DNA of 64,000 bases from Flavobacteriaceae bacterium. GTDB taxonomy: Bacteria > Bacteroidota > Bacteroidia > Flavobacteriales > Flavobacteriaceae. Shown one piece after another: positions 8,898 to 16,842 of this stretch. Numbering within the stretch: the first letter of the stretch is position 1; each line of letters opens with the position of its first letter. Made by a program: the position numbers and the translations under genes. The DNA lies in contig CANKLE010000006.1 in assembly GCA_947483075.1 (NCBI GenBank), positions 1 to 64,000 of the forward strand, given 5' to 3'. The notes under the pieces were generated by a model. The model did no database searches. It was not told where the DNA came from and worked only from the letters and a program-made list of their open reading frames with translations.

Positions 8898-11800
8898 TTG
8901 AATTCGTCCCAACTCATCTTTCAAAAACTGGAAGCTTTCACCCGAAAGTATTACACCAACGAATTGCTTCGAGGGTTGTTGCTGTTTGTGGGAATTGGGT
9001 TGCTGTATTTTATCGCCACCGTAAGTTTGGAGTATTTTTTATGGCTCAAAGTGCAAGGTCGAACACTCTTGTTTTGGGTATTTGTTTTGGTTGAGCTCGG
9101 CTTGTTTATTCGGTTCATTTTATTGCCAGTTTTTAAATTAATCAAACTTCAAAAAGGAATTAATTATACACAAGCTTCGGTGCTTATCGGGAAATATTTT
9201 CCGGAGATTGACGATAAATTACTTAATTTTCTGCAACTCATAGAATCCAAAGAATCACAAGCCTCAACCGAATTGTTGTTGGCTTCGATCGATCAAAAAG
9301 CACTTAAGCTGCAACCGATTCCGTTTTCGAACGCCATTCGGTTTTCGACAAATAAGAAATACCTCCCTTTGGCGCTTTTACCTGTGTTGTTGTGTTTGTT
9401 TTTTTACTTGTCTGGAGAAGGCAATGTGCTTTCTGACGGCTTGCACCGCGTGGTGAATTACCGCCAACAATTTAGTCCGCCCGCACCTTTTCGGTTTGAG
9501 GTACTGAATGCCAATTTACAAACCGAACAGCACCAAGATTTCACACTCCGCTTACGAACAGTAGGCAAAGTGATTCCCGAAAACGTGGAGGTGTTTTTGG
9601 GTAACGAAAATTATTTTATGGAACAAGAAGCGCCGGGGGTTTTTCGGTACACCTTTGACAAACCCACCCAGAATTTGCGTTTTTATGCCGAAGCCAATTC
9701 TGTTTACTCCCCCGAAATGGAATTACAAGTGGTGCAGGTTCCCGCCATTACCAACTTAGAAATGCAGCTGCATTTTCCGGCCTATTTAGGCAAAAAGCCC
9801 GAACAAATAAAAGGCACAGGCAATGGTCTTTTTCCCGAAGGCACTCGCATCACTTGGCTCATGCAAACCCAAGCGACTACCTGGATAGATTGGGTTTCTC
9901 CAACCCAGCAAAGCCGATTTACCAACCAAGGATCGCAGTTTTCATTAACCAAAACCCTTACCCAAAACACCAATTACAGCATCAGCACCTCTAATACAAA
10001 AATTAAACACTACGAAACGTTCCAGTACCAAATCGGGGTTATTAAAGATCAGTTTCCCTCGATATCTGTTGATCAGGCGCCGGATAGCATTAAAACCGAT
10101 AAGCCTTATTTAATTGGCCAAGTGAGTGACGATTATGGGCTCACCAAAATACAATTGGCTTATTATCCCAAAGAGCAACCGCAACTCGTAAAATATGTTT
10201 TGTTGCCGGTACATCAAAACACGATTGATCGTTTTGTGTATGCCTTCCCCGGAAATTTGCCGCTCCTTGAAGGCACTACCTATGATTATTATTTTGAAGT
10301 CTTTGACAACGATGCTCCTCACGGATTTAAAAGCAGCAAATCAAGTGTTTTCAGTTCTCGATTGAGCACACAATCGGAAAGAGAAAATAAATTATTGCAA
10401 CAGCAAAACAGCGCCATAAGCAGCATGGAAAAGTCTCTAAAGAACCAAGACAAACAATTGGACGCTATTGATAAGATTCAAAAAGCAGGCAAAGAAAAAG
10501 ATAAATTAGAATTTAAAGACCAACAAAAGGTCAACGATTTTATACAGCGTCAAAAACAACAGGATGACGTAATGAAAGCCTTTGCCGAGAAAATGAAGGA
10601 AAACCTCGACCAATTTAAAAGCGAGAAAAAAGACCCCGAAAAAGAGGTGTTGGAAAAGCGTTTGCAGGCGGCTCAAAAAGATCTCGAAAAAAACCAAAAG
10701 CTTTTGGATGAATTGAAGGCTTTGAATGATAAAATCAAAAACGAAGACTTGCTAGAAAAGCTGGATCAGTTTAAGCAAAAAAGCAAAAATCAAACCAAGA
10801 ATTTAGAACAACTCGTTGAGCTAACCAAAAAATACTATGTCGAGAAAAAGGCCGAACAGTTGCTCGATCAATTGGAAAAATTGGCTCAAAAACAGGATCA
10901 ATTGGCCGAGAACGACAAAGAAAATTCAGCCGAAAAACAAAACCAAATACAACAGGAGTTTGATCAATTTCAGAAAGAAATGAACGAACTTCAAAAAGAA
11001 AATAAAGAATTAAAAGCGCCTATAGATTTACCCAAAGACCCCGAAAAGGAAAAAAGCATCGAAGAAGACCTTCAAAAAGCTGCCTCAGATTTACAAAAGA
11101 ATCAAAAAAGCCAAGCCAAGCCAAGCCAGAAAAGTGCGTCCAAAAAAATGAAAGAAATGGCTCAAAAATTAGGTCAAAGCATGGAGGGTGGTGAAAAAGA
11201 GCAGCTCGAAGAAGACGTAAAAATGCTCCGTCAGATTTTGGATAATTTATTGGCATTTTCTTTTTCTCAAGAAAATTTAATTATGCAATTCAAAGGCATT
11301 CAGCGCGGCGCACCATCGTTTACCAAACAGCTTAAAACACAACAAGATTTAAAGCTCCAATTTAAACACGTTGACGACAGTTTGTTTTCCCTTTCGTTGC
11401 GAAATCCCAAAATTGCCGAAAACATTACCCAAGAAATTGGAAATGTGCATTATAATTTAGACAAAGCCCTAGATAATTTGGTTGAAGCACAAATTCCAAA
11501 AGGGGTATCGCACCAACAATATACCATAGCGGCCGCCAATAAGTTGGCAGATTTTTTGAGCGAAACCTTAAATTCCATGCAAATGTCTTTGTCGGGCATG
11601 GGCCAAGGCAAGCCAAAGCCCGGAAAAGGTCAGGGTCAAGGCATGCAGCTGCCAGACATTATTAAAAAACAAGATGCTTTGGGCGACAAGATGCAAGGCG
11701 GAAAGAAAAAAGGCCAGAAGCCCGGTGAAAGTCAAAGTCCAGGCCAGGGTCAAAAGCCCGGAGAAGGAAAAGACGGCAAATCGGGCAAGCAAGGACAATC

Positions 11801-12257
11801 GGGATCTGGTCCGGGTTCTTCTGGCGAAAACGGTCAAGAAGGCGAGGGAGATGCGCGATCGATCATGGAGATTTATAAAGAACAACAGCAGCTTCGGGAA
11901 GCGCTTCAGCAAGAATTAGCCAAAAAAGGAATGGGAGGCTCAGGCCAAAGCGCAGTAGACCAAATGAAGCAAATAGAGCGCCAACTCATCAACAAAGGCT
12001 TTAGTAATGACTTGCTTCAAAAAGCGTTGAATTTAAAATACGAATTGTTGAAATTAGACAAAGCCCTTCAGCTGCAAGGCGAAGAACAAAAGCGACAAGC
12101 CGAAACCAACAAGTCTAATTTTTTAAACACAGCAGCTCCTTTGCCTGCGGCTTTGCAACAATATATACAAAGCGTCGAGATTTTAAATCGACAAAGCTTA
12201 CCTTTGCGCCCAAATTTTACACAAAAAGTGCAAGAATATTTCCAAGCCCATGATTAG
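8898..12257 (+). CDS. DUF4175 family large membrane protein
   Basis: A 1119-residue membrane-anchored protein of the DUF4175 family, conserved in Bacteroidota and of unknown function. About three hydrophobic segments lie in the first 180 residues (for example LLRGLLLFVGIGLLYF and YLPLALLPVLLCLFFY). An extracytoplasmic beta-rich part follows (about 185-490), then a long Lys/Glu/Gln-rich coiled coil (about 495-790), then a Gly/Gln/Lys-rich low-complexity stretch (about 895-990). It starts with TTG: an in-frame stop lies 15 bp upstream and no ATG occurs before the membrane segments. Four AAGCC pentamers at 11108-11127 could allow slippage. It overlaps ybeY by 8 bp. Confidence 0.85.
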   Translation: MNSSQLIFQKLEAFTRKYYTNELLRGLLLFVGIGLLYFIATVSLEYFLWLKVQGRTLLFWVFVLVELGLFIRFILLPVFKLIKLQKGINYTQASVLIGKYFPEIDDKLLNFLQLIESKESQASTELLLASIDQKALKLQPIPFSNAIRFSTNKKYLPLALLPVLLCLFFYLSGEGNVLSDGLHRVVNYRQQFSPPAPFRFEVLNANLQTEQHQDFTLRLRTVGKVIPENVEVFLGNENYFMEQEAPGVFRYTFDKPTQNLRFYAEANSVYSPEMELQVVQVPAITNLEMQLHFPAYLGKKPEQIKGTGNGLFPEGTRITWLMQTQATTWIDWVSPTQQSRFTNQGSQFSLTKTLTQNTNYSISTSNTKIKHYETFQYQIGVIKDQFPSISVDQAPDSIKTDKPYLIGQVSDDYGLTKIQLAYYPKEQPQLVKYVLLPVHQNTIDRFVYAFPGNLPLLEGTTYDYYFEVFDNDAPHGFKSSKSSVFSSRLSTQSERENKLLQQQNSAISSMEKSLKNQDKQLDAIDKIQKAGKEKDKLEFKDQQKVNDFIQRQKQQDDVMKAFAEKMKENLDQFKSEKKDPEKEVLEKRLQAAQKDLEKNQKLLDELKALNDKIKNEDLLEKLDQFKQKSKNQTKNLEQLVELTKKYYVEKKAEQLLDQLEKLAQKQDQLAENDKENSAEKQNQIQQEFDQFQKEMNELQKENKELKAPIDLPKDPEKEKSIEEDLQKAASDLQKNQKSQAKPSQKSASKKMKEMAQKLGQSMEGGEKEQLEEDVKMLRQILDNLLAFSFSQENLIMQFKGIQRGAPSFTKQLKTQQDLKLQFKHVDDSLFSLSLRNPKIAENITQEIGNVHYNLDKALDNLVEAQIPKGVSHQQYTIAAANKLADFLSETLNSMQMSLSGMGQGKPKPGKGQGQGMQLPDIIKKQDALGDKMQGGKKKGQKPGESQSPGQGQKPGEGKDGKSGKQGQSGSGPGSSGENGQEGEGDARSIMEIYKEQQQLREALQQELAKKGMGGSGQSAVDQMKQIERQLINKGFSNDLLQKALNLKYELLKLDKALQLQGEEQKRQAETNKSNFLNTAAPLPAALQQYIQSVEILNRQSLPLRPNFTQKVQEYFQAHD
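11108..11127 (+). repeat. Pentanucleotide repeat (AAGCC)x4 inside the DUF4175 gene
   Basis: Four perfect AAGCC units lie in the coiled-coil region of the DUF4175 gene. Gain or loss of one unit would shift the reading frame about two thirds of the way through the protein. Confidence 0.85.
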
Positions 12258-12669
12258 TTTTAATTACGAAACCGATTTTGAATTACCCAACGAAGCTGCC
12301 CTAGAACGTTGGATCAGCCGGGTAATTGCTTCCGAACAAAAATCAGAAGGCGAATTGGCGTTTGTGTTTTGTGACGACGCATATTTGGTAGAGTTAAACC
12401 AGAATTACCTACAACACGACACCTTAACCGACATCATCAGTTTTGATTACTCCCTTGGAAATGAACTCAGCGGCGATGTGTTTATTTCGGTTGAGCGGGT
12501 GCGTGAAAACGCAGTAATATTTAGTCAATCATTTGAAGATGAGATACTTAGGGTAATTATTCACGGCATATTACACTACTGTGGCTATAAAGACAAGTCG
12601 GATGATGATGAACGAGTAATGCGCGCAAAGGAAAATGAAAAAATCGCAATGTTTCACGTGGAACAATAA
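12250..12669 (+). CDS. ybeY: Endoribonuclease YbeY (16S rRNA maturation)
   Basis: A 139-residue single-strand endoribonuclease of the YbeY family, acting in 16S rRNA 3' maturation and ribosome quality control. The metal-binding region reads IIHGILHYCGYKDK. The family motif is HGxLHxxGYDH, so two histidines are kept and the third is replaced, with Lys-Asp-Lys following the GY. I recall related Bacteroidota proteins having the same GYKDK form, so this is probably a lineage feature rather than loss of activity. The ATG lies inside the end of the DUF4175 gene (8-bp overlap), which suggests translational coupling. The last codons (MFHVEQ, stop) are encoded by a parS-like site. Confidence 0.92.
   Translation: MISFNYETDFELPNEAALERWISRVIASEQKSEGELAFVFCDDAYLVELNQNYLQHDTLTDIISFDYSLGNELSGDVFISVERVRENAVIFSQSFEDEILRVIIHGILHYCGYKDKSDDDERVMRAKENEKIAMFHVEQ
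12650..12665. promoter_or_regulatory. parS-like centromere site 1
   Basis: TGTTTCACGTGGAACA is, on the other strand, TGTTCCACGTGAAACA, identical at 16 of 16 positions to the ParB/Spo0J binding site described in Bacillus subtilis. It overlaps the final codons of ybeY, just upstream of mnmG. Confidence 0.85.
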
Positions 12670-12683
12670 GAACACACAAATTT

Positions 12684-14555
12684 ATGTTTAAAGAAGTTTA
12701 TGATGTACTAGTTGTTGGCGCCGGACACGCGGGCTGTGAAGCTGCTGCTGCTGCCGCCAATATGGGTTGTTCTACACTTTTGGTTACGATGAATTTACAA
12801 AACATAGCCCAAATGTCTTGTAATCCCGCAATGGGAGGAATCGCAAAGGGTCAAATTGTGCGCGAAATAGATGCGTTGGGTGGATATTCTGGAATAGTTT
12901 CTGACAAGACCGCTATTCAGTTTAAGATGCTCAACAAATCAAAAGGCCCCGCCATGTGGTCGCCGCGCGTGCAAAGCGATCGGATGCGTTTTGCTGAAGA
13001 ATGGAGATGGATGTTGGAGCAAACGCCCAACTTGGATTTTTACCAAGAAATGGTTAATGGCTTGTTGATCGAAAACGGCAGAGTAATCGGAATCACAACT
13101 GTGTTGGGAGTGAATATAAAAGCCAAAACAGTGGTCCTCACCAACGGTACTTTTTTGAATGGGTTGATTCATATAGGTGAAAAACAATTTGGTGGAGGAA
13201 GAGCAGGCGAAAGCGCTTCTTTTGGTATTACCGAAGATTTGATAGCGGCCGGATTTACCTCAGGCAGAATGAAAACCGGCACACCACCACGCGTAGATGG
13301 CCGTTCGTTGGATTATACCAAAATGAACGAAGAAAAAGGAGATGAGCAACCCGCCAAATTTTCTTATTCACCCATTACGAAACCACTCTCGCACCAAAAG
13401 TCTTGCCACATGACCTATACGTCATTAGAAGTGCATGATATTTTGCGCGAAGGCTTTGATCGATCGCCGATGTTTAATGGCAGAATTAAAAGCTTAGGAC
13501 CTCGCTATTGCCCCTCAATAGAAGATAAAATCAACCGTTTTGCCGACAAAGAGCGGCACCAGTTGTTTGTAGAGCCAGAAGGATGGAACACGGTTGAAGT
13601 TTATGTAAATGGATTTTCAACTTCTTTACCAGAAGACGTTCAGTTTAAAGCGCTTCGTTCTGTTGCTGGATTTGAAAAAGTTAAGTTTTTTCGTCCAGGC
13701 TATGCGATCGAATACGATTATTTTGCACCCACACAACTCAAACACACCTTAGAAACCAAATTGGTTGACGGCTTGTTTTTTGCAGGTCAAATAAACGGCA
13801 CAACCGGCTATGAAGAAGCTGCTTCGCAAGGATTGATGGCCGGAATAAATGCCGCCCTTCGTGTGCAAGAAAAAGAGCCTTTTATTCTAAAAAGAGACGA
13901 AGCTTATATTGGGGTTTTAATAGATGATTTGATCACCAAAGGAACCGAAGAACCGTATCGCATGTTTACTTCGCGAGCAGAATTTCGAACGCTGTTGCGA
14001 CAAGACAACGCCGATTTTAGGCTCACGCCAAAGTCGCACGCGATGGGTTTGGCATCAGAAGATCGTTTGCGTCGCATGGAATACAAACTTGCCGAATCAG
14101 AAAAGATGGTTGCTTTTTATAAAGAAACCAGTATAACGGCTGCCGAAGCAAACGGGTTGTTGTCCCAAAAAGATTCGGCTTTGGTTTCCCAGTCAGACAA
14201 AATGTTTAAGCTGTTTTCTCGGCCTCAAATTGATTTACAGGACATGCTTACTCTAGATAAAGTAAAAGCGTATGTAGAATTAAATCAGTTGGACGAAGAA
14301 GTTTTAGAGCAAGCCGAAATACAAGTAAAGTATTCAGGTTACATAGAAAAAGAACGAAACAACGCCAATAAACTTACCCGTCTTGAAGATGTAAAAATCC
14401 CTGAGTTTTTTGATTATTCAAAAATCAAATCCATGTCTATAGAAGCGCGTCAAAAACTTACTCAGATTCGACCGGTTACTATTTCTCAGGCCTCTCGCAT
14501 TAGCGGGGTTTCACCTAGCGATATTTCGGTGTTGTTAATTTATATGGGAAGATAA
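12684..14555 (+). CDS. mnmG: tRNA uridine-34 modification enzyme MnmG (GidA)
   Basis: A 623-residue FAD-dependent enzyme. With MnmE it installs the carboxymethylaminomethyl group on U34 of certain tRNAs. The N-terminal dinucleotide-binding motif is VVGAGHAGCEAAAAAA (about residues 9-24). Typical blocks follow: CNPAMGGIAKGQIVREIDALGG, GTFLNGLIHIGEKQFGGGRAGE and GYEEAASQGLMAGINAA. Length matches the family. It starts 14 bp after ybeY and is bracketed by two parS-like sites. In many bacteria gidA/mnmG lies close to the replication origin and parS, which fits this context. Confidence 0.97.
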   Translation: MFKEVYDVLVVGAGHAGCEAAAAAANMGCSTLLVTMNLQNIAQMSCNPAMGGIAKGQIVREIDALGGYSGIVSDKTAIQFKMLNKSKGPAMWSPRVQSDRMRFAEEWRWMLEQTPNLDFYQEMVNGLLIENGRVIGITTVLGVNIKAKTVVLTNGTFLNGLIHIGEKQFGGGRAGESASFGITEDLIAAGFTSGRMKTGTPPRVDGRSLDYTKMNEEKGDEQPAKFSYSPITKPLSHQKSCHMTYTSLEVHDILREGFDRSPMFNGRIKSLGPRYCPSIEDKINRFADKERHQLFVEPEGWNTVEVYVNGFSTSLPEDVQFKALRSVAGFEKVKFFRPGYAIEYDYFAPTQLKHTLETKLVDGLFFAGQINGTTGYEEAASQGLMAGINAALRVQEKEPFILKRDEAYIGVLIDDLITKGTEEPYRMFTSRAEFRTLLRQDNADFRLTPKSHAMGLASEDRLRRMEYKLAESEKMVAFYKETSITAAEANGLLSQKDSALVSQSDKMFKLFSRPQIDLQDMLTLDKVKAYVELNQLDEEVLEQAEIQVKYSGYIEKERNNANKLTRLEDVKIPEFFDYSKIKSMSIEARQKLTQIRPVTISQASRISGVSPSDISVLLIYMGR

Positions 14556-14556
14556 T

Positions 14557-15075
14557 ATGTTTCACGTGGAACGAATAAAGAAAGCAGCTATAAACAAAGC
14601 CCTCCCGCTCGTTTTTATCGTTTTGGTATTGGTTTATTCTTGTTCGGGCGCTCGAAACGCAATGCAAATACAAGACTACACATTGGTTCCAAACGGCATT
14701 GAAATACAAAGCCACAAGCCGCTAACCGCCTTTGTTTTTGAAAACAATTTAAAGAATCCGCCAATAGAAAAATTCTTGTCGCTCAAGTTTAAAAACTCAA
14801 ACTACTTTGATAAAGAATTTTGGATAACCCTGAATCAAGCTAAATTTAAACTAATTATGTACGATTCTGCTGAATTCGAAAAATACATCGGGAGCAATAA
14901 TTATTCACAAATCAACCAAGAACCCGAGAACGCCAAATACGGAAATCAACCCAAGTTTATTGCTTTTTCGATGCTAAGCGCAACCAATGAAGATTGTTTA
15001 TCTGATCAGTCATTGTTCCAAAATCTTGCGGTTACTTATTTAAAAAACCTTAAAGACGAATATTATAACAATTAA
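14557..15075 (+). CDS. Lipoprotein of unknown function
   Basis: A 172-residue protein with no recognised domain. After the N-terminal MFHVERIKKAAINKA comes a hydrophobic stretch and a lipobox (LVYSC, Cys near residue 29), so it is probably lipidated and exported. The start codon ATG and the next five codons are the parS-like site 14558-14573. No other Met lies before the signal sequence, so the centromere site appears to supply the start. The mature part contains NNLKNPPIEKFLSLKFKN and is otherwise featureless. It lies 1 bp after mnmG and overlaps the following methyltransferase by 1 bp. Confidence 0.75.
   Translation: MFHVERIKKAAINKALPLVFIVLVLVYSCSGARNAMQIQDYTLVPNGIEIQSHKPLTAFVFENNLKNPPIEKFLSLKFKNSNYFDKEFWITLNQAKFKLIMYDSAEFEKYIGSNNYSQINQEPENAKYGNQPKFIAFSMLSATNEDCLSDQSLFQNLAVTYLKNLKDEYYNN
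14558..14573. promoter_or_regulatory. parS-like centromere site 2
   Basis: TGTTTCACGTGGAACG matches the ParB site at 15 of 16 positions and repeats site 1, which lies 1908 bp upstream. It overlaps the start codon of the lipoprotein gene at 14557. Confidence 0.8.
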
Positions 15076-15926
15076 TGAATAACTCAAATCACCAGTTGTT
15101 TTTAGACAACGTAAAAGACCATACCGTAAGCCACACCTCATTCCAATTGCGGTACGATGCCGAATTAGACCTGCTGCACACCTTCCCTCAACCAAAGGAA
15201 GATGACTTAGGAAAATATTACGAAAGCGACGACTACATTTCCCACACCGATTCTAAGCGCACCTTATTTGAGAAAGCCTATCATTGGGTTAAAAAAAGGG
15301 CTTTGCAACAAAAAGTAAAATTGGTAGAAAAGCAGCAGCCCAAAAAAGGGAGTTTGCTAGACATGGGTTGTGGCACAGGAGATTTTTTGCAACTGGCTCA
15401 TCAGTCGGGCTGGAAAACAACCGGGATTGAGCCCAACGCCAAAGCAAAGCAAATAGCCGCTTCAAAAGGCGCTTCGTTTATTTCGTCTACTACAGAAGCC
15501 GCTTCACAATCGTTTGATGCCGTCACGTTGTGGCACGTATTAGAGCATTTACCCAACTTAGAAGCGCAGATCAAAGAGTTGCAACGCCTACTAAAAACAG
15601 ACGGCACCTTACTCATTGCGGTACCGAATTACAAATCTTTTGATGCCGTTTATTACAAAGAATTTTGGGCGGCCTATGATGTGCCGAGACATTTGTGGCA
15701 TTTTTCAAAAACCAGCATTCAACGATTGGTTGAGCAAGTGGGTATGGAAGTGGTTTCTATTCGACCAATGAAATTTGATTCGTTTTATGTGTCGATGTTG
15801 TCTGAAAAATACAAAACCGGAAAAATGAATTACCTGAAGGCATTTTGCGTTGGGTTATATTCAAATTGGAAAGCAGGCCAAACCAAAGAGTATTCCTCGC
15901 ACATTTACGTGATCAAAAACAAATAA
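15075..15926 (+). CDS. Class I SAM-dependent methyltransferase
   Basis: A 283-residue cytosolic methyltransferase. Motif I, LLDMGCGTGDFLQLA (near residue 95), binds S-adenosylmethionine. VTLWHVLEHLPNLE is the motif typical of the Methyltransf_23 (UbiG/small-molecule) group, and LLIAVPNYKSFDAVYY follows. The substrate is unknown. The N-terminal 80 residues, with HTFPQPKEDDLGKYYESDDY, resemble the family in which the enzyme modifies polysaccharide or lipid precursors; this is weak inference. Its ATG overlaps the preceding stop (TAATG), suggesting coupled translation. The 256 bp after it hold no gene. Confidence 0.88.
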   Translation: MNNSNHQLFLDNVKDHTVSHTSFQLRYDAELDLLHTFPQPKEDDLGKYYESDDYISHTDSKRTLFEKAYHWVKKRALQQKVKLVEKQQPKKGSLLDMGCGTGDFLQLAHQSGWKTTGIEPNAKAKQIAASKGASFISSTTEAASQSFDAVTLWHVLEHLPNLEAQIKELQRLLKTDGTLLIAVPNYKSFDAVYYKEFWAAYDVPRHLWHFSKTSIQRLVEQVGMEVVSIRPMKFDSFYVSMLSEKYKTGKMNYLKAFCVGLYSNWKAGQTKEYSSHIYVIKNK

Positions 15927-16129
15927 AAAGACATATAAAAGCAGTAGAACCACTTTTAGAGCAAAAGCCACACAAACAGCCGTTAAAATTAATAAAATGG
16001 CTTAAACCGCTTTATTTGAAGTCGATTTCGATAGAAAAAACCAATGTTTTTTGTTTGCACATCAATTTTTCTTATTTGAAGTGATTTTAAACTTAAACAC
16101 AAAACAACGCCTACCAAAAGTAAAATAGT

Positions 16130-16137
16130 TACTTTTG
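16130..16137 (+). promoter_or_regulatory. -7 promoter box for the OmpH-like gene
   Basis: TACTTTTG, a full TAnnTTTG match, 45 bp before the ATG. The rest of the 15927-16182 gap is AT-rich and shows no other feature. Confidence 0.5.
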
Positions 16138-16182
16138 AATCAAATCAAATTAATTTAAAAAAATAAAAAAGCATTTCGTAGT

Positions 16183-16755
16183 ATGAAAAAATTGATTGTA
16201 ATAATTGCCTTAGCTTTTGCTATTTTTTCTTGTAATAAATCACAAGAGTCAAAAGAAGTAAAAACCGCTTACGTAGACACTTCAAAATTATTAAAAGAAT
16301 ATGCTGAAGCCAAAGACATCGAAGCGAAATACAAGAATAAATCGGTTGAAATGGGCCGAGAATTAGAAGCCGAGGTTGCTAAATTTAAAGCAGAAGCAGC
16401 GGGATTTCAAAAAAATGCACAAGCCAACGGACAGGCTTGGGCGCAACAAAAAGGGGCTGAACTGCAAAAAAGAGAGCAGCAATTAAGTTATGCGCAACAA
16501 GCTATTTTAGAACAATTGCAACAAGAAAGCGGCGTAGAAATGGACACCTTGGTGAGTAATGTAAAAAAATTCATCAAAGAGTACGGCAAAGAAAAAGGCT
16601 ATGATTACCTATACGGAACTGGCGAAGCCGTTTCTATTTTATATGCCAAGGATAAATACGACGTCACCAATGAAATCGTGAAGTTATTGAATGAAAAATA
16701 CAAAGCGGAACCCAAAACAGAAGATAAAATCACCCCTGCCCCCCCAAAAAAATAA
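16183..16755 (+). CDS. OmpH/Skp-like lipoprotein chaperone
   Basis: A 190-residue exported protein of the OmpH/Skp family. Skp proteins are periplasmic chaperones that hold unfolded outer-membrane proteins. Here the signal peptide ends in a lipobox (AIFSCNK, Cys near residue 17), so this form is probably membrane-anchored. The family start TAYVDTSKLLKEY is followed by a long charged and glutamine-rich coiled coil (about residues 38-125). The hallmark C-terminal block KEKGYDYLYGTGEAVSILYA comes next, then a Lys/Pro-rich tail. It has its own promoter box and a strong terminator directly after it. Confidence 0.87.
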   Translation: MKKLIVIIALAFAIFSCNKSQESKEVKTAYVDTSKLLKEYAEAKDIEAKYKNKSVEMGRELEAEVAKFKAEAAGFQKNAQANGQAWAQQKGAELQKREQQLSYAQQAILEQLQQESGVEMDTLVSNVKKFIKEYGKEKGYDYLYGTGEAVSILYAKDKYDVTNEIVKLLNEKYKAEPKTEDKITPAPPKK

Positions 16756-16773
16756 ACACCGAAATATTGATAT

Positions 16774-16812
16774 AAAAAGCCTTCTACAGTATATTTGTAG
16801 AAGGCTTTTTTA
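16774..16812. terminator. Intrinsic terminator
   Basis: A 15-bp perfect stem (16774-16788 with 16796-16810) encloses a 7-nt loop. A-rich and T-rich flanks make it usable on both strands. It separates the OmpH-like gene from the helicase gene. Confidence 0.88.
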
Positions 16813-16842
16813 GTAAAGCAATAATGAATACACTTATACGCC

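Noticed and set aside
11568-11912. 114-codon minus-strand frame opposite the Gly/Gln-rich part of the DUF4175 gene
   Set aside because: Arises from the low-complexity composition of the real gene; no start context or domain.
15845-16084. 79-codon frame running past the methyltransferase end into the gap
   Set aside because: It starts inside the methyltransferase in another frame, has no recognisable motif and no promoter. The methyltransferase itself ends normally, so no frameshift need be assumed.
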